Assembly: GCF_036013955.1 (NCBI RefSeq)
Contig: NZ_CP107903.1
Span: forward strand, 8,742,001-8,806,000
Length of the DNA stretch: 64,000 bases
Direction: 5' to 3'
Source of the DNA: Streptomyces sp. NBC_00459
Lineage (GTDB): Bacteria > Actinomycetota > Actinomycetes > Streptomycetales > Streptomycetaceae
The position numbers were made by a program, and so were the translations under genes. A model generated the notes under the pieces. It was given only the letters and a program-made list of their open reading frames with translations, ran no database searches and had not been told where the DNA came from. Positions 1 through 9,483 of this stretch are shown one piece after another (positions within the stretch are counted from its first letter, which is position 1; each line of letters begins with the position of its first letter).

Positions 1-1
1 G

Positions 2-175
2 GAAGCCGCCCGCGACATCCCCCTCGGATCCTTCGCAGACCTCGCTGAGAGCGAACGCCTCGCCGTGAACGTCCACACCGTCTACCGCGAACTCGACCCG
101 GATCTCACGCCGTTGGACGGCCCCCAGCTGTTCGGGCACATGGCCGACCTCGCCTGTCCCCGGATCTCCTTCTGA
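2..175 (+). CDS. 3' end of an unidentified gene (partial)
   Basis: The reading frame is open from base 2 to the TGA at 173-175 and gives 57 residues ending in CPRISF. Codon third positions are strongly G/C, as expected of a real Streptomyces gene. The rest lies before the window. I do not recognise the family. The MFS gene begins 58 bases downstream on the same strand, so this gene may belong to the same transcription unit as the exporter and the FAH-family enzyme. Confidence 0.55.
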   Translation, partial: EAARDIPLGSFADLAESERLAVNVHTVYRELDPDLTPLDGPQLFGHMADLACPRISF

Positions 176-233
176 CCCTCTCCCCGAGCCGCCACGCCCC
201 GTACCGCACGGGGCGTCTTCCCCAGGAGAAGAC

Positions 234-1817
234 ATGGTCTCCAGCTCCGCCCGACCACAGGCCGCGCCGACGGCCACCGGCACGCCCGCACACCACACCG
301 GCACGCTGATCGCGGGCTGCCTGGCCGTCTGTCTGGCCCAGATCGGTCTCGTGCTCCCCGCCGCGATCAACGGCGTCATCCAGCGCAGCCTCCAGACCTC
401 CGGCGCCGAACTGACCTGGATCAGCGACGCGTTCATGGTCCCGGCCGCCGTGCTCGCGCTCACCTTCGGCGTCCTGGGCGACCTCTACGGCCGTAAACGG
501 CTCCTGGTCCACGGCGCCGGCGTGGCCGCGGTCGGCTACCTCGTCTCCGCCACGGCCGACACTCCCGGCCAGCTGATCACCGGCCAGGCACTCTCCGGTA
601 TCGGCGCGGCGGCCCTCTTCCCCGCCTCCCTCGCGGTGATCACCGCACAGACCACCACGCCCGCGGCCCGCGCCCGGGGGCTCGCCTCCTGGACCACCGC
701 CCTGTCCATCGGTGCGTTCATCGCCCCGCTGCTGTCCGGCGCGGTCGTCGAACACACCTCGTTCCGCTGGGCGTTCGCCGCCGTCGGCGTCCTCGCGCTG
801 CTCACCGCCGTCGCCGCCCGGCTGCTGGCCGCCGAGTCCAGCGCGCCCGAAGGACGCGCGCTCGACTGGCCCGGCCAGATCTCCCTCGCCCTGGCCATGC
901 TGTGCCTGCTGTACGGCATCATCCAGGGCCCCAGCGACGGCTGGAGCTCGACGCCGGTGCTCGCGGCCTTCCTCGCGGCGGCGCTGCTGCTCGCCGTCTT
1001 CGTCCGGGTCGAGAACCGGTCCACCGCGCCCATGCTGCGCCTGGAGCTGTTCCGTATCCCGGCCTTCGCGGCCTCGGCCGTGGCAACCGTGGTCGGCATG
1101 TTCGGATTCCTCGGCGGCGCCTACACCCTCAGCATCCGGCTCGGCGTCATCCAGCACCAGAGCCCGCTACGGGCAGCCATCCCCTTCCTGGTCATCCAGG
1201 GCATCACCCCCTTCATCTGGCCGCTGCTCGTCCGGCTGCTGCACCGCACCGGCCCCGGCCCGATGCTGGTCGCCGGGTTCGTCTCACTCGCCGCCGCCCA
1301 GCTGTGGCTGCGGGCGGTACCCATCGACGAACACGGCCTCGTCCCACTCCTCGGGCCGCTGGTCCTCAACGGCTTCGGCTTCGGACTGGTCGTCGCGGCC
1401 CTCACCGCCGCCGCCGTCAACACCGTCCCGCAGAAACTGACCGGCATGGCCGGCGCCACCACCAGCCTGGTCCGCGACCTCGGCCAGACCCTCGGCCCGG
1501 CGATCGTCGGCGCCATCGCCCTCAGCCTCGCCACCACACAGATCGCCTCGGACCTCGGCGCCGCGGGCCTCACTCCCGCCGAAAACGGCACAGCCTCAGC
1601 CGTACTGTCCGAAGGCGGCCCCATCGCCCTGCACACCGCCGAACTCGGTCCGCTCAGCTCGAAGATCGCCCTCGTCACCGAACGGGCCCTCGCCGACGGC
1701 TACAACACCGGCCTCCTGGTCACCGCGTGCGCGTGCCTCATGGCGGCCGTCGTCTCCGCGAAGTTCATCGGCCTCAGGCCCCAGGCCACCCGCCTCCCCG
1801 ACACCACCGGGAACTGA
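234..1817 (+). CDS. MFS drug/metabolite exporter, DHA2 (EmrB/QacA) type
   Basis: The 527-residue membrane protein has about 14 hydrophobic segments, the number and length typical of proton-driven DHA2 antiporters. The loop after the second segment carries the MFS motif-A-like run LGDLYGRKRLLVHG, and the region near residues 120-135 (GIGAAALFPASLAVI) resembles the motif C area of exporters. The start ATG at 234 follows CAGGAGAAGAC, a good ribosome-binding site. The stop lies two bases before the next start, so it is probably translationally coupled to the FAH-family gene. By family it should export a small organic compound at the cytoplasmic membrane. The substrate cannot be read, but the partner enzyme suggests an aromatic or dicarbonyl compound (inference). 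Confidence 0.85.
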   Translation: MVSSSARPQAAPTATGTPAHHTGTLIAGCLAVCLAQIGLVLPAAINGVIQRSLQTSGAELTWISDAFMVPAAVLALTFGVLGDLYGRKRLLVHGAGVAAVGYLVSATADTPGQLITGQALSGIGAAALFPASLAVITAQTTTPAARARGLASWTTALSIGAFIAPLLSGAVVEHTSFRWAFAAVGVLALLTAVAARLLAAESSAPEGRALDWPGQISLALAMLCLLYGIIQGPSDGWSSTPVLAAFLAAALLLAVFVRVENRSTAPMLRLELFRIPAFAASAVATVVGMFGFLGGAYTLSIRLGVIQHQSPLRAAIPFLVIQGITPFIWPLLVRLLHRTGPGPMLVAGFVSLAAAQLWLRAVPIDEHGLVPLLGPLVLNGFGFGLVVAALTAAAVNTVPQKLTGMAGATTSLVRDLGQTLGPAIVGAIALSLATTQIASDLGAAGLTPAENGTASAVLSEGGPIALHTAELGPLSSKIALVTERALADGYNTGLLVTACACLMAAVVSAKFIGLRPQATRLPDTTGN

Positions 1818-1819
1818 GT

Positions 1820-2776
1820 ATGCGATTCGCGACCTTCGAGTACGACGGAGCACGGCACTCCGGAGTCCTGTCTCTCGCCGGCGACACAATCCATCCCTTC
1901 CCCGCCGTCTCCAGCCTGCTGCGGCTCATCGAGGAGGGCGAGCAAGCACTGCGCGAGACGGGAGAGCACGCGCTCGGCACAGCGGTCCCCATCGTCCTCG
2001 CGGACGTCCGTCTGCTGCCCCCGCTCCAGCCGCCCACCATCCGCGACTTCATGACCTTCGAGCAGCACGTGGAGGGCATCGCCCAGGGATACGGCGACAC
2101 CGTCCCGTACGAGTGGTACGCCCAGCCCGCCTTCTACTTCACCAACCCCTACTCCGTCGTCGGCGCCCACGACGACGTCCCCGTGCCGCCCGGCTGCGAA
2201 CGCCTCGACTTCGAACTGGAGGTCGCCGCCGTCATCGGCAGGCAAGGCCGCGACCTCACCCCGGAACAGGCACGCGAGCACATCCTCGGTTACACGATCC
2301 TCAACGACTGGTCCGCACGCGACCTGCAGGGCTTCGAAATGCGCGTCAAACTCGGCCCCGCCAAGGGAAAGGACTCCGCCACCACCCTCGGCCCCTGGCT
2401 CGTCACCGCCGACGAACTCGACGCCCACCGCGACAGCTCGGGCCGTCTGGGCCTCAACGTCCTGGTCAAGGTCAACGACAACATCATCGGCTGGGACAAC
2501 CTCTCCCACATGGCGTGGACGTTCGAGGAGATGACCGCGTACGCCTCCCGGGGCACAGAGATACGTCCAGGAGACGTTCTCGGCTCCGGGACCTGCGGCA
2601 ACGGCTGCCTCGCCGAATTCTGGGGCCGCAAAGGCAGACTGCACCCGCCCCCGCTCCGCCCCGGCGACACGGTCACCATGACGGTGGAGGGCATCGGAAC
2701 CATCAGCAACACCGTCGTCGAAGGCGTGCCACCCGTACCGATACCGAGTGCCAGGCAGGTCAAACACTCCAGGTAG
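1820..2776 (+). CDS. Fumarylacetoacetate hydrolase (FAH) family protein
   Basis: The 318-residue protein has an N-terminal beta domain and then the FAH catalytic fold. The metal-binding Glu pair is visible in LDFELEVAAVIG, followed by the conserved stretch GYTILNDWSARDLQ and later SGTCGNGCLAEFWGR. FAH-family enzymes cleave or decarboxylate carbon-carbon bonds in beta-diketo acids at the end of aromatic degradation, using Mg or Mn. The ATG at 1820 was chosen because the upstream frame overlaps the MFS gene and the start lies two bases after its stop. The protein could be a hydrolase, a decarboxylase or an oxaloacetate-type enzyme. The subfamily cannot be fixed by eye. Confidence 0.85.
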   Translation: MRFATFEYDGARHSGVLSLAGDTIHPFPAVSSLLRLIEEGEQALRETGEHALGTAVPIVLADVRLLPPLQPPTIRDFMTFEQHVEGIAQGYGDTVPYEWYAQPAFYFTNPYSVVGAHDDVPVPPGCERLDFELEVAAVIGRQGRDLTPEQAREHILGYTILNDWSARDLQGFEMRVKLGPAKGKDSATTLGPWLVTADELDAHRDSSGRLGLNVLVKVNDNIIGWDNLSHMAWTFEEMTAYASRGTEIRPGDVLGSGTCGNGCLAEFWGRKGRLHPPPLRPGDTVTMTVEGIGTISNTVVEGVPPVPIPSARQVKHSR

Positions 2777-3141
2777 AGGATCCGGGGGAGGGGGCCAGGC
2801 TCATGCCTTCTGGTCTCCTCACCCAGGGCTCACACCCGGCCACGCCGACAGACTTGAGACAGTCGCAGCGGGTGACGATGCACCGGTAAAGGGCGTCGGG
2901 GAACCTGTCTGTGCGGGCGGCTGCCTCGGTCAGGGAACCCACGGGACCGACGAGCCGGCTCCGCACCCGTTCACACGGACCGACTCGGAGGAAGCGGACT
3001 CGGTGCGCGTAACGACGGTCCCCCTTCTGATCACACGACGGGCGGGGCTCACGCGGAAGCGGTCGCCCGGCAAGCTGTGAGCGGGGGACATCCTGGACGG
3101 ACCCACTCGGGCTGCTCGCAGGGGTCGAGGGCTCAGACGCC

Positions 3142-3179
3142 GACGGCCGGTTCGACGCGTAGACGTCGAACCGGCCGTC
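3142..3179. terminator. Perfect 15-bp hairpin, terminator-like
   Basis: GACGGCCGGTTCGAC (3142-3156) is exactly complementary to 3165-3179, with an 8-base loop. No T-run follows, which is common for terminators in high-GC actinomycetes. It lies 366 bases past the FAH stop and could terminate from either side. Confidence 0.5.
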
Positions 3180-3422
3180 CACCGGATTCCAGCATGGGCG
3201 AGGTCGCGCAGGCGGGCGGCGAGCCGCGTCACGGCCTGCGTGGACGACGTCGTGCAGATGTCGGGGGCGTCGTCCCTGGACGAGTCCGAACCTCCGTCTG
3301 GCAGCGCCGAATACTCTGCCCCTGCCCCATGAGCGGTCACGCTGAAATGCACTTCGATTCACCTCATCACCGGAAGCGGGAGGTGACCCTCTTGGCGTCA
3401 GTGGGAGCTGCTGGTATCGTGG

Positions 3423-3436
3423 TGGGAGCGCTCCCA
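3423..3436. promoter_or_regulatory. CebR-type operator TGGGAGCGCTCCCA (orphan)
   Basis: This is a perfect 14-bp palindrome identical to the known binding site of CebR, the LacI-family cellobiose-sensing repressor of Streptomyces. The same sequence precedes the GH9 cellulase (32195-32208). No intact gene is seen within several hundred bases on either strand, so its present target is unknown. Confidence 0.8.
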
Positions 3437-4350
3437 TCGAAAGCCATGCTAGTTCCCAGGGTTTCCGTGTCGACGGCTCCAGTCACTTGGTTGGTTGAAA
3501 CCGAAAATGCCCCCAAGGATTGTCGGCCGTTCGGAGTCAGGTGCCTCTCTGCAGACTCGCTGTTTCGGGCTATTTTCTCCGCAATGTGTTTCGCGACAGG
3601 GATCTTGCCCCTCAATCAGATGGCAGTAAGGCGGCCCTGGAAATCGATGTGCACACGAAACTGCCAGGCAACTCCTTGCCGCGCGTGAAGTGGGCTCAGG
3701 AGCCCTTCGGGATTTCCTTGATGTAGCCGCTGGGTTTTTTTGTTGCGTAACCCCGCCCCGACACCCTTACCACGCCGCGGGAGCCCCCGCCTGCGCGCGG
3801 GCGCCGAATGATGACCATCATCACATGTGCTCCCAGCTGTGACGACGTTGCGTTTTAGTTCGATCTCCCGTGTCACCTTCCCGCTGCCGTCATGACGAGC
3901 GGCTCGATTCCAGGCATGAACTCCCGGAGCAGGTAAGGCGGACGCGAAAAATTCTGGTTACTCCCCAGTCGACCATCCGGCGTTCACCTTCCGTTCGCCG
4001 AAGGAGACATTTTTGGGGTTGCGTATCGCAAATAAGGGGCTTAACTTTCCATTAGCCCCGGAAGCCGGGGGTGCGGCTCCCCGCCTTTAAGGCTGGAGTT
4101 TCCGCACAGATCAAGGAATTTCAACGACCATGACGGCATCCCTGGGTGAGCCCCCGCCTTTCAGGTGCGGATCACGCTGCGTCCAGGGCTGAGCATTCAT
4201 CGCGTCGGCAACGCCGAAAGGGTTGCCGGTCCGCGCTCTTACCGGCGAGTCGACCGCGACGGACAAGTATTCCCGCTGCGGCGGCGAATCCATGTCGTCC
4301 TGGTGTGTTGATCTTCCGCAGAAAGTTCCAGCTTTTCTGAGGAGTGGTGA

Positions 4351-5622
4351 GTGAACAGAACCATGAGGCCCGCGCGTCTTGGACGACTGGGCTCCGCGTC
4401 CGCGGTGGTCGCTCTCGCGGCGACCATGCTTGTCGGCGCTCTGCCGAGTGCGAGCGCCGACGAGGGACCGTACACCGACGACACGTCGATGACGGCCACC
4501 GACGCCGAGAACCAGGCGCGGGTGGACGGGGACGCGATGTGGGCGCCCATCGAGGAGATCGCCTGGGAGTCCTCGGCGCTCGACTACTACACCGACGCCA
4601 CCACGGGCAAGCCGGTGCTGGTCTTCCCCGCCGACATCGGCGCCACGGAGGAGAAGTCGGCCAAGGACGCGATCGCGACCCAGTCGCCGAACTCCGGCAT
4701 CACCTACAAGAAGAGCGCCCGGTTCGACACCAGCGAACTGCAGGGAATCATCCAGTTCATCCAGGACAACCGCACCAACCTGCCGTCCCTCCCCTCGCTG
4801 ACCCTCGACTACGACCCCGCGACGGACCTGATCAAAATGGGCACCGACGCCACCCCGGCGGAGATCACCGCGATGGTCGGCGAGCATGTGGCCGATGTCG
4901 TGGTCGAGACGGGGGTGACCGCCACCGCGGAGGCCAACCGCTTCGACGACTACGTCACCTACCTCGGCGGCGTCGCGCTCACCAACAAGGTCGGCCTGTG
5001 CACCGCCGGCTACGCGCTTGAGACGGACTCACGGCGGTACATGACCACTGCGGCGCACTGCTACAAGGAGACCGAGGCGGTCTGGAACCAGAAGGACACC
5101 GCGGACTTCAGTGCCAGCAACCAGGTCGGGTCGGTCATCGCCCGCTACACCAACATGGACACCGAGGTGATGTACCGCAACGCGGCGCCGCTGGCCGGCG
5201 CCTACACCGGTCGTCTGTGGAGTGGCGGGACGAAGTACAGCACCGCCAACATCAGGGTCGCCGGCACCACCACCGTCTGGGCAGCCATGGAGAACCTCCA
5301 CGTCAGCGGGCGCAGCACCTACCAGCACACCAACCACCGCGCGGACGACATCAACTTCAACATCTGCTGGAGCGGCAGCGACGCCTGCATCGGCGACAAC
5401 AACGGATTCACGTACGACCGGGGGCCCTGCAACTGCGCGTCGAAGACCGCGGGCGGCGACTCCGGCGCCCCGATCTTCCTGGTGAGCAACCAGAACACGG
5501 CCTTCATCGCCGGCCACCACGCGGGCTCGATCACCTGGAGCAACGGCAAGTACCGCATGGTCGGAGTCAAGGCCACCGCGGTGATGCGCAACACCGGAGC
5601 CCACATCCTCAACAAGCTCTGA
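4351..5622 (+). CDS. Secreted chymotrypsin-fold (S1-type) serine protease
   Basis: The 423-residue protein starts with a signal peptide (Arg-rich head, hydrophobic core, ALPSASA cleavage site near residue 36). About 170 residues of probable propeptide follow, then a trypsin-like domain. His236 lies in TTAAHC and Ser371 in GGDSGAP, the canonical S1 signatures. The Asp is probably in the N-T-D-T-E or neighbouring segment of the first barrel. Several Cys pairs suit an extracellular enzyme. The GTG start at 4351 is preceded by GGAG six bases upstream. A propeptide acting as a folding chaperone is typical of Streptomyces S1 proteases (family knowledge). The FKBP lipoprotein next door may assist folding of exported proteins (inference). 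Confidence 0.85.
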   Translation: MNRTMRPARLGRLGSASAVVALAATMLVGALPSASADEGPYTDDTSMTATDAENQARVDGDAMWAPIEEIAWESSALDYYTDATTGKPVLVFPADIGATEEKSAKDAIATQSPNSGITYKKSARFDTSELQGIIQFIQDNRTNLPSLPSLTLDYDPATDLIKMGTDATPAEITAMVGEHVADVVVETGVTATAEANRFDDYVTYLGGVALTNKVGLCTAGYALETDSRRYMTTAAHCYKETEAVWNQKDTADFSASNQVGSVIARYTNMDTEVMYRNAAPLAGAYTGRLWSGGTKYSTANIRVAGTTTVWAAMENLHVSGRSTYQHTNHRADDINFNICWSGSDACIGDNNGFTYDRGPCNCASKTAGGDSGAPIFLVSNQNTAFIAGHHAGSITWSNGKYRMVGVKATAVMRNTGAHILNKL

Positions 5623-5792
5623 GCCGCACCACACCGGCCGCACTACCGCACAGCCGGTGACAGCCGTCCGCCGGAGCGCCCCCACCAGGCGCCCCGGCGG
5701 ACCGGCGCACCCGCAAGGCATCCCCGGCCCTGCCTCCGTGCCACGACCTCCCCGTGCCACATCTCCCTCTCCGAGAACACAGAGAAAACACA

Positions 5793-6728
5793 ATGCGCCG
5801 TCTTATCCCGCTGTCCGCCATTCCGCTGCTGCTCTCAGTGGCCGCCTGTTCCGCAGGTGGGCCAGACCTCACCGCACATCCGGACGTCCCGCTCCCGATG
5901 GTCACCACGGGCAAGGCTTTCGGCGAGGAACCGACGCTTGACCGGGGCAAGGGTGACCCTCCCAAGAAACTGATGACCACGGTCCTCAGCAAGGGCTCTG
6001 GTCCGGTCCTGGCCAAGGGAGATCCGTTCGAGGTCAACTACATCGCGCAGGAATGGACCAAGGACAAGCCCTACGAGAACACCTACGACGTCAAGATCCC
6101 GTTCTCGGAGACCATCGGCACCGGCGATCTGATCGCGGGCTGGGATCAGGGCCTCGTCGGCCAGAAGGTCGGCAGCCGCATCGAGATGGTCATCCCCCCG
6201 GAACTGGGCTACGGCGAGATGGGCCAGGCAGGTGTCTCCGAAGGCGCGACTCTGGTCTTCGTCATCGACATCGTCAAGGGAGCAGCGGTACCAAGCTCCG
6301 CCAAGGGCACCAAGGTCGCCAAGGACGATCCTGGCCTCCCCACGGTCGGCACCAACACCGACGGCAAGGAACCGGACCTGGAGGTCCCGCGGACCAGGGA
6401 GGCTCCCAAGCACCTCCTCTCCAAGTACGTCCTGGAGGGCGACGGTCCGGTGGTGAGGAAGACCGACACGGCGGTGGTGAACCTGGTGGGAAGAGTGTGG
6501 GTCACCAACGCCGAGTTCGACAGCAGCTACGACCGGGGGAAGGTGCGGGTCATGCCCTTGTCACAGGTGACCATCAAGGGAATGACCGACGGGCTGGTCG
6601 GCAAAAAGGTCGGCAGCCGCGTCCTGCTCGTCATCCCTCCCGGCCAGGCCCTGGGCGACGGGGAGTCACCGCTCATCCCCAAGAACTCCACCCTCGTCTT
6701 CTCCATCGACATCCTCGCCACGATGTAG
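5793..6728 (+). CDS. FKBP-type peptidyl-prolyl isomerase lipoprotein, two FKBP domains
   Basis: The 311-residue protein begins with a lipoprotein signal whose lipobox SVAAC predicts lipidation of the Cys near residue 20, placing it on the outer face of the membrane. Domain 1 (about residues 65-180) has the FKBP core, including AGWDQGLVGQKVGSR and IPPELGYGE. Domain 2 (about 215-310) repeats the fold (TDGLVGKKVGSRVLLVIPP), but GW has become GM and the LGYG segment reads ALGDG. It is therefore probably a weak or inactive isomerase used for binding. The ATG at 5793 is the one giving a proper signal peptide. It lies 170 bases after the protease and may be co-transcribed. Confidence 0.87.
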   Translation: MRRLIPLSAIPLLLSVAACSAGGPDLTAHPDVPLPMVTTGKAFGEEPTLDRGKGDPPKKLMTTVLSKGSGPVLAKGDPFEVNYIAQEWTKDKPYENTYDVKIPFSETIGTGDLIAGWDQGLVGQKVGSRIEMVIPPELGYGEMGQAGVSEGATLVFVIDIVKGAAVPSSAKGTKVAKDDPGLPTVGTNTDGKEPDLEVPRTREAPKHLLSKYVLEGDGPVVRKTDTAVVNLVGRVWVTNAEFDSSYDRGKVRVMPLSQVTIKGMTDGLVGKKVGSRVLLVIPPGQALGDGESPLIPKNSTLVFSIDILATM

Positions 6729-6881
6729 ACGCGCCGGCTCCGGCTGCGGACAACCAGCCGTGACGCGGCTTCGCGTCCAGGAAGTCGACGCCTTGCGATC
6801 GTCCGTGCACCAGCATCAGAGGTTCTCCGACCACCAGGAATGCATCCGTCCCATCGCGCAGAACAGATTGAGGTCTCGCAC

Positions 6882-8030
6882 ATGACTCTCAGCAGACGCC
6901 AGGCCCTCGCCACCGCGGCCGCCGCCGGAACCGGCCTGGGCATCACGTCCTTCGGAGCATCGGCATCAGCAACGCCGTCCAGGCCCAGAACGTCCCGAGC
7001 GGGTGCGGCCGGCCGCGAGGAGACCCGAACGCTCGACGAGCTGTACCAGGCCGCGCTGGCGGAGGGTGCGAAACTCGTCATCTACGCCGGTGGGGACACG
7101 CCGACCCAGCAGGACCTCACCAAGAGCGCCTTCCTGTCCCGCTTCCCCGGCATCGAGCTGAAGCTCATCGTCGACTACAGCAAGTTCCACGACGTTCGCG
7201 TGGACAACCAGTTCGCCACCGGTACCCTCGTCCCCGACCTCGTACAGCTCCAGACGGTTCAGGACTTCGTCCGCTGGAAGAAGCAGGGCCGGCTGATGCC
7301 GTACAAGCCTGCTGGATTCTCCAGGATCCACGAGGCGTTCAAGGACCCGGGCGGCGCGTGGGTCGCGATCCAGGTGTTCGCGTTCAGCTTCATGTACAAC
7401 GTCGCCGACGTGGGCGCGAACGCCCCGAAGACGCCGCAGGACCTGATCGACCCGCGGTGGAAGGGCAAGATCGCCTCGTCCTATCCCCACGACGACGACG
7501 CGGTCCTCTATCTCTACAGGCTCTACACCCAGGCGTACGGATGGGACTGGGTGGCCGCCCTCGCCGAGCAGGACGTCCAGTTCGCCCGAGGCAGCCACAC
7601 CCCCGGACTGGCCGTCGGCAACGGCAGCAAGGCCATCGGGATCGGCGGCGCCGGATCGCTGACGCTGCCACCCGCCGCGCCCACCCGGTGGGTGGTGAAC
7701 GGCAACCACCCGTTCATGGCCTGGGGCCAGCGGGCCGCGATCCTCGACGGAGCAAAGAACCCCACGGCGGCCAAGCTCTACCTCAACTGGCAGTTGTCCG
7801 TTGCCCGTCAGCAGGCATCCTTCAACGGCTGGTCGGTACGGACCGACGTGACTCCCGCAGGCGGTCTCGAACCCATCTGGAACTACCCGACCGCCTTCGT
7901 CGACGGCTTCCCCCGGTTCATGGCCGACCGTGCGGCGGTCGAACGCTGGAAGCAGACGTTCGCCCTGTACTTCGGCGAGGTCAAGGGCGATCCCACGCCG
8001 GGGTGGCTGGGACTTCGACCCGGCGCGTAG
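6882..8030 (+). CDS. Tat-exported extracellular solute-binding protein (ABC type)
   Basis: The 382-residue protein opens with LSRRQALATAAAAG, a twin-arginine signal, and ends its signal near ASASA. The mature part (YAGGDTPTQQDLTKSAF, then PQDLIDPRWKGKIASSYP) has the layout of family-1 binding proteins of the iron/spermidine/sugar type. ATG 6882 is preferred over the in-frame ATG at 6840 because GAGG lies eight bases upstream and the signal peptide then starts correctly. No permease or ATPase gene adjoins it. It converges on the isomerase gene. The ligand is unknown. Position next to the apiose/pectin genes suggests a sugar or sugar acid, but the family also binds metals and polyamines. Confidence 0.75.
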   Translation: MTLSRRQALATAAAAGTGLGITSFGASASATPSRPRTSRAGAAGREETRTLDELYQAALAEGAKLVIYAGGDTPTQQDLTKSAFLSRFPGIELKLIVDYSKFHDVRVDNQFATGTLVPDLVQLQTVQDFVRWKKQGRLMPYKPAGFSRIHEAFKDPGGAWVAIQVFAFSFMYNVADVGANAPKTPQDLIDPRWKGKIASSYPHDDDAVLYLYRLYTQAYGWDWVAALAEQDVQFARGSHTPGLAVGNGSKAIGIGGAGSLTLPPAAPTRWVVNGNHPFMAWGQRAAILDGAKNPTAAKLYLNWQLSVARQQASFNGWSVRTDVTPAGGLEPIWNYPTAFVDGFPRFMADRAAVERWKQTFALYFGEVKGDPTPGWLGLRPGA

Positions 8031-8049
8031 CTCTCCGGGCGCCAGGAAA

Positions 8050-8109
8050 CGGTCTGGCCGGCCGGCAGCAGATCGAAGTGACGGTCTGCGAGGACCGCTG
8101 GCCAGACCG
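8050..8109. terminator. Long-loop inverted repeat between convergent genes
   Basis: CGGTCTGGCC (8050-8059) is repeated inverted at 8100-8109 with 40 bases between. It sits between the convergent binding-protein and isomerase genes, where a bidirectional terminator is expected. The long loop makes the call weak. Confidence 0.3.
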
Positions 8110-8272
8110 ACTTTCCCGGGCGGAGCAGTACCGTGCGGCACGTCGACCTTGGGAAGGTCGGGCCGAGGCATCCGTCCCGTTCGCGTCCGGGCACCGGGAC
8201 GGGCCGGTGGATCAGCCTTCTGTCGGGATGGACTGATCGATGCGGGTGGGGAACCAGCTTCCGGGACGGCCG

Positions 8273-9244
8273 TCAGTCCAACAGTGCGGCGCGCACAAGT
8301 CGTTGTGCGGTCATGGCATCGTGCGCGGCCTGGGCCTCGCGGAGTCTGTCGAGCGGGATTCGAGCAGCTTTGTTCTCCAGCGCACGGATGGTGGCCACGC
8401 TTTCACGAACGGCCTCGCCAGGGTCCTCCCTATAGGGGAAGAGATCCAGTTTGAGCGGATGCGGCCAGTCCAACTGCCGGACGGTGTACAGGAACTCCAG
8501 AGTCTCGACGAGGTGGACGGCGCCGACGGTGAGGTCGTCGTCCCACTCCCGGTAGTTGTCGTCGAGTTCGATGTCGACAAGCCGCCCCATGCTGTGAGTG
8601 AGAAGGAGTGCCTCGGCCGGGTTCTCCTTGGCGAAGAGGGAGTGCCCGAAGTCGACCACGAGGCCGACGTTGTCCACTCCCATGCTCTCGATCGCGAGCA
8701 GGCTGGTTGCCGCCGTGCTCCAGAACAGCCGGTTGCGCGGCTCCTTGAGCTTGTACTCGATCGCGAAAGTGACCTCGGGGAAGTTGCGGGCCACATCGCG
8801 GATGCCCTCGATGGCGTGTCGGCGCAGCGTGGCGTAGTCCACCTGGAACGGATAGTCGTAACCATCCTGACCGGGCCAGAACTTGACGTATCTGGCGTCG
8901 AGGTCACGCGCCACCTCCACGGACTCGTGCGCGAGGTCGAGGGCGGCCTGCCGGGTGGCGGGGTCGGCGCTGCTGAATGATCCGGAGCGGAATCTCCGGT
9001 CGTAGATGACAGGAGTGATGTTGGTGGTTGTCAGGCCGTGGTCGGCAAGGGCCTTGCGGACGTCGTTGACGGTGACGCCCTCGTCGAAGGGATAGTTCAG
9101 GTCGAGCGCTGTGAGCTCTCCGGACAGGCCTGCCAACTCGATGGCCCGCAGCGTTCCGATCGGAGGCCCGTACCCATCCGTGGCGTAGCGGTCGATGACG
9201 CGCCCGAAACTCCACAGTCCGCCGGCGAAGGTACGGGTTGACAT
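8273..9244 (-). CDS. Xylose-isomerase-like TIM-barrel sugar isomerase (probable D-apiose isomerase)
   Basis: The 323-residue protein has the AP-endonuclease-2/xylose-isomerase TIM-barrel pattern with metal-ligand acids on successive strands: AIEYK (Glu), VVDFGHSLF (Asp, His) and DIELDDN (Glu/Asp). ATG 9244 is preferred over an upstream in-frame ATG at 9265 because AGGAGG lies just before it. It is transcribed away from the split transketolase and FGGY kinase genes. In the transketolase pathway of D-apiose use, an isomerase of this superfamily (ApiI type) makes D-apulose, which the kinase and AptAB then process. The fold is clear. The apiose assignment rests on gene context. Confidence 0.72.
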   Translation of the reverse strand: MSTRTFAGGLWSFGRVIDRYATDGYGPPIGTLRAIELAGLSGELTALDLNYPFDEGVTVNDVRKALADHGLTTTNITPVIYDRRFRSGSFSSADPATRQAALDLAHESVEVARDLDARYVKFWPGQDGYDYPFQVDYATLRRHAIEGIRDVARNFPEVTFAIEYKLKEPRNRLFWSTAATSLLAIESMGVDNVGLVVDFGHSLFAKENPAEALLLTHSMGRLVDIELDDNYREWDDDLTVGAVHLVETLEFLYTVRQLDWPHPLKLDLFPYREDPGEAVRESVATIRALENKAARIPLDRLREAQAAHDAMTAQRLVRAALLD

Positions 9245-9254
9245 AACAGCCTCC

Positions 9255-9268
9255 TGAATATGCATTCA
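9255..9268. promoter_or_regulatory. Operator-like site TGAAT-ATGC-ATTCA
   Basis: Inverted half-sites TGAAT and ATTCA are spaced by four bases, next to the isomerase ribosome-binding site. The same arrangement recurs at 9484-9497 at the other end of this divergent promoter region. The SorC regulator encoded at 12966 is the natural candidate binder (inference). Confidence 0.5.
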
Positions 9269-9483
9269 TGGTCTGCACGTTTACCGCCTCACTCACTGCC
9301 TCGGAACGTAGATCCGACCAGGAGCCGCGTCAAGGCTGCCGCAGAGATCGAGTTCTCCCCAATATGCGGTTCGCCACGGCCCAAATCGGATGCGGTCTGG
9401 GGCTTCCCGCTTTCCCTGCGGTCCCGGGTATTGACGGCCCTCCGTTCAGTACCCCACCATCGCGGCACATAGAAAATCATCTC

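Larger units (their letters stand above)
2777..4350. other. Long intergenic region, apparently without intact genes
   Basis: About 1.57 kb separates the FAH gene from the protease. Frames in it lack consistent third-position G+C bias, and 3400-4100 is clearly more A+T-rich than the flanks. It holds a perfect 15-bp hairpin (3142-3179) and a perfect CebR-type palindrome (3423-3436). The minus-strand frame 3352-2930, just beyond the palindrome, has no recognisable product. The stretch may be the remains of a CebR-controlled gene, but decay cannot be shown from this sequence alone. Confidence 0.5.

Noticed and set aside
3367..3615. Minus-strand 82-codon frame in the long intergenic region
   Set aside because: Codon third positions lack G/C bias, there is no ribosome-binding site, and the CebR palindrome lies inside it.
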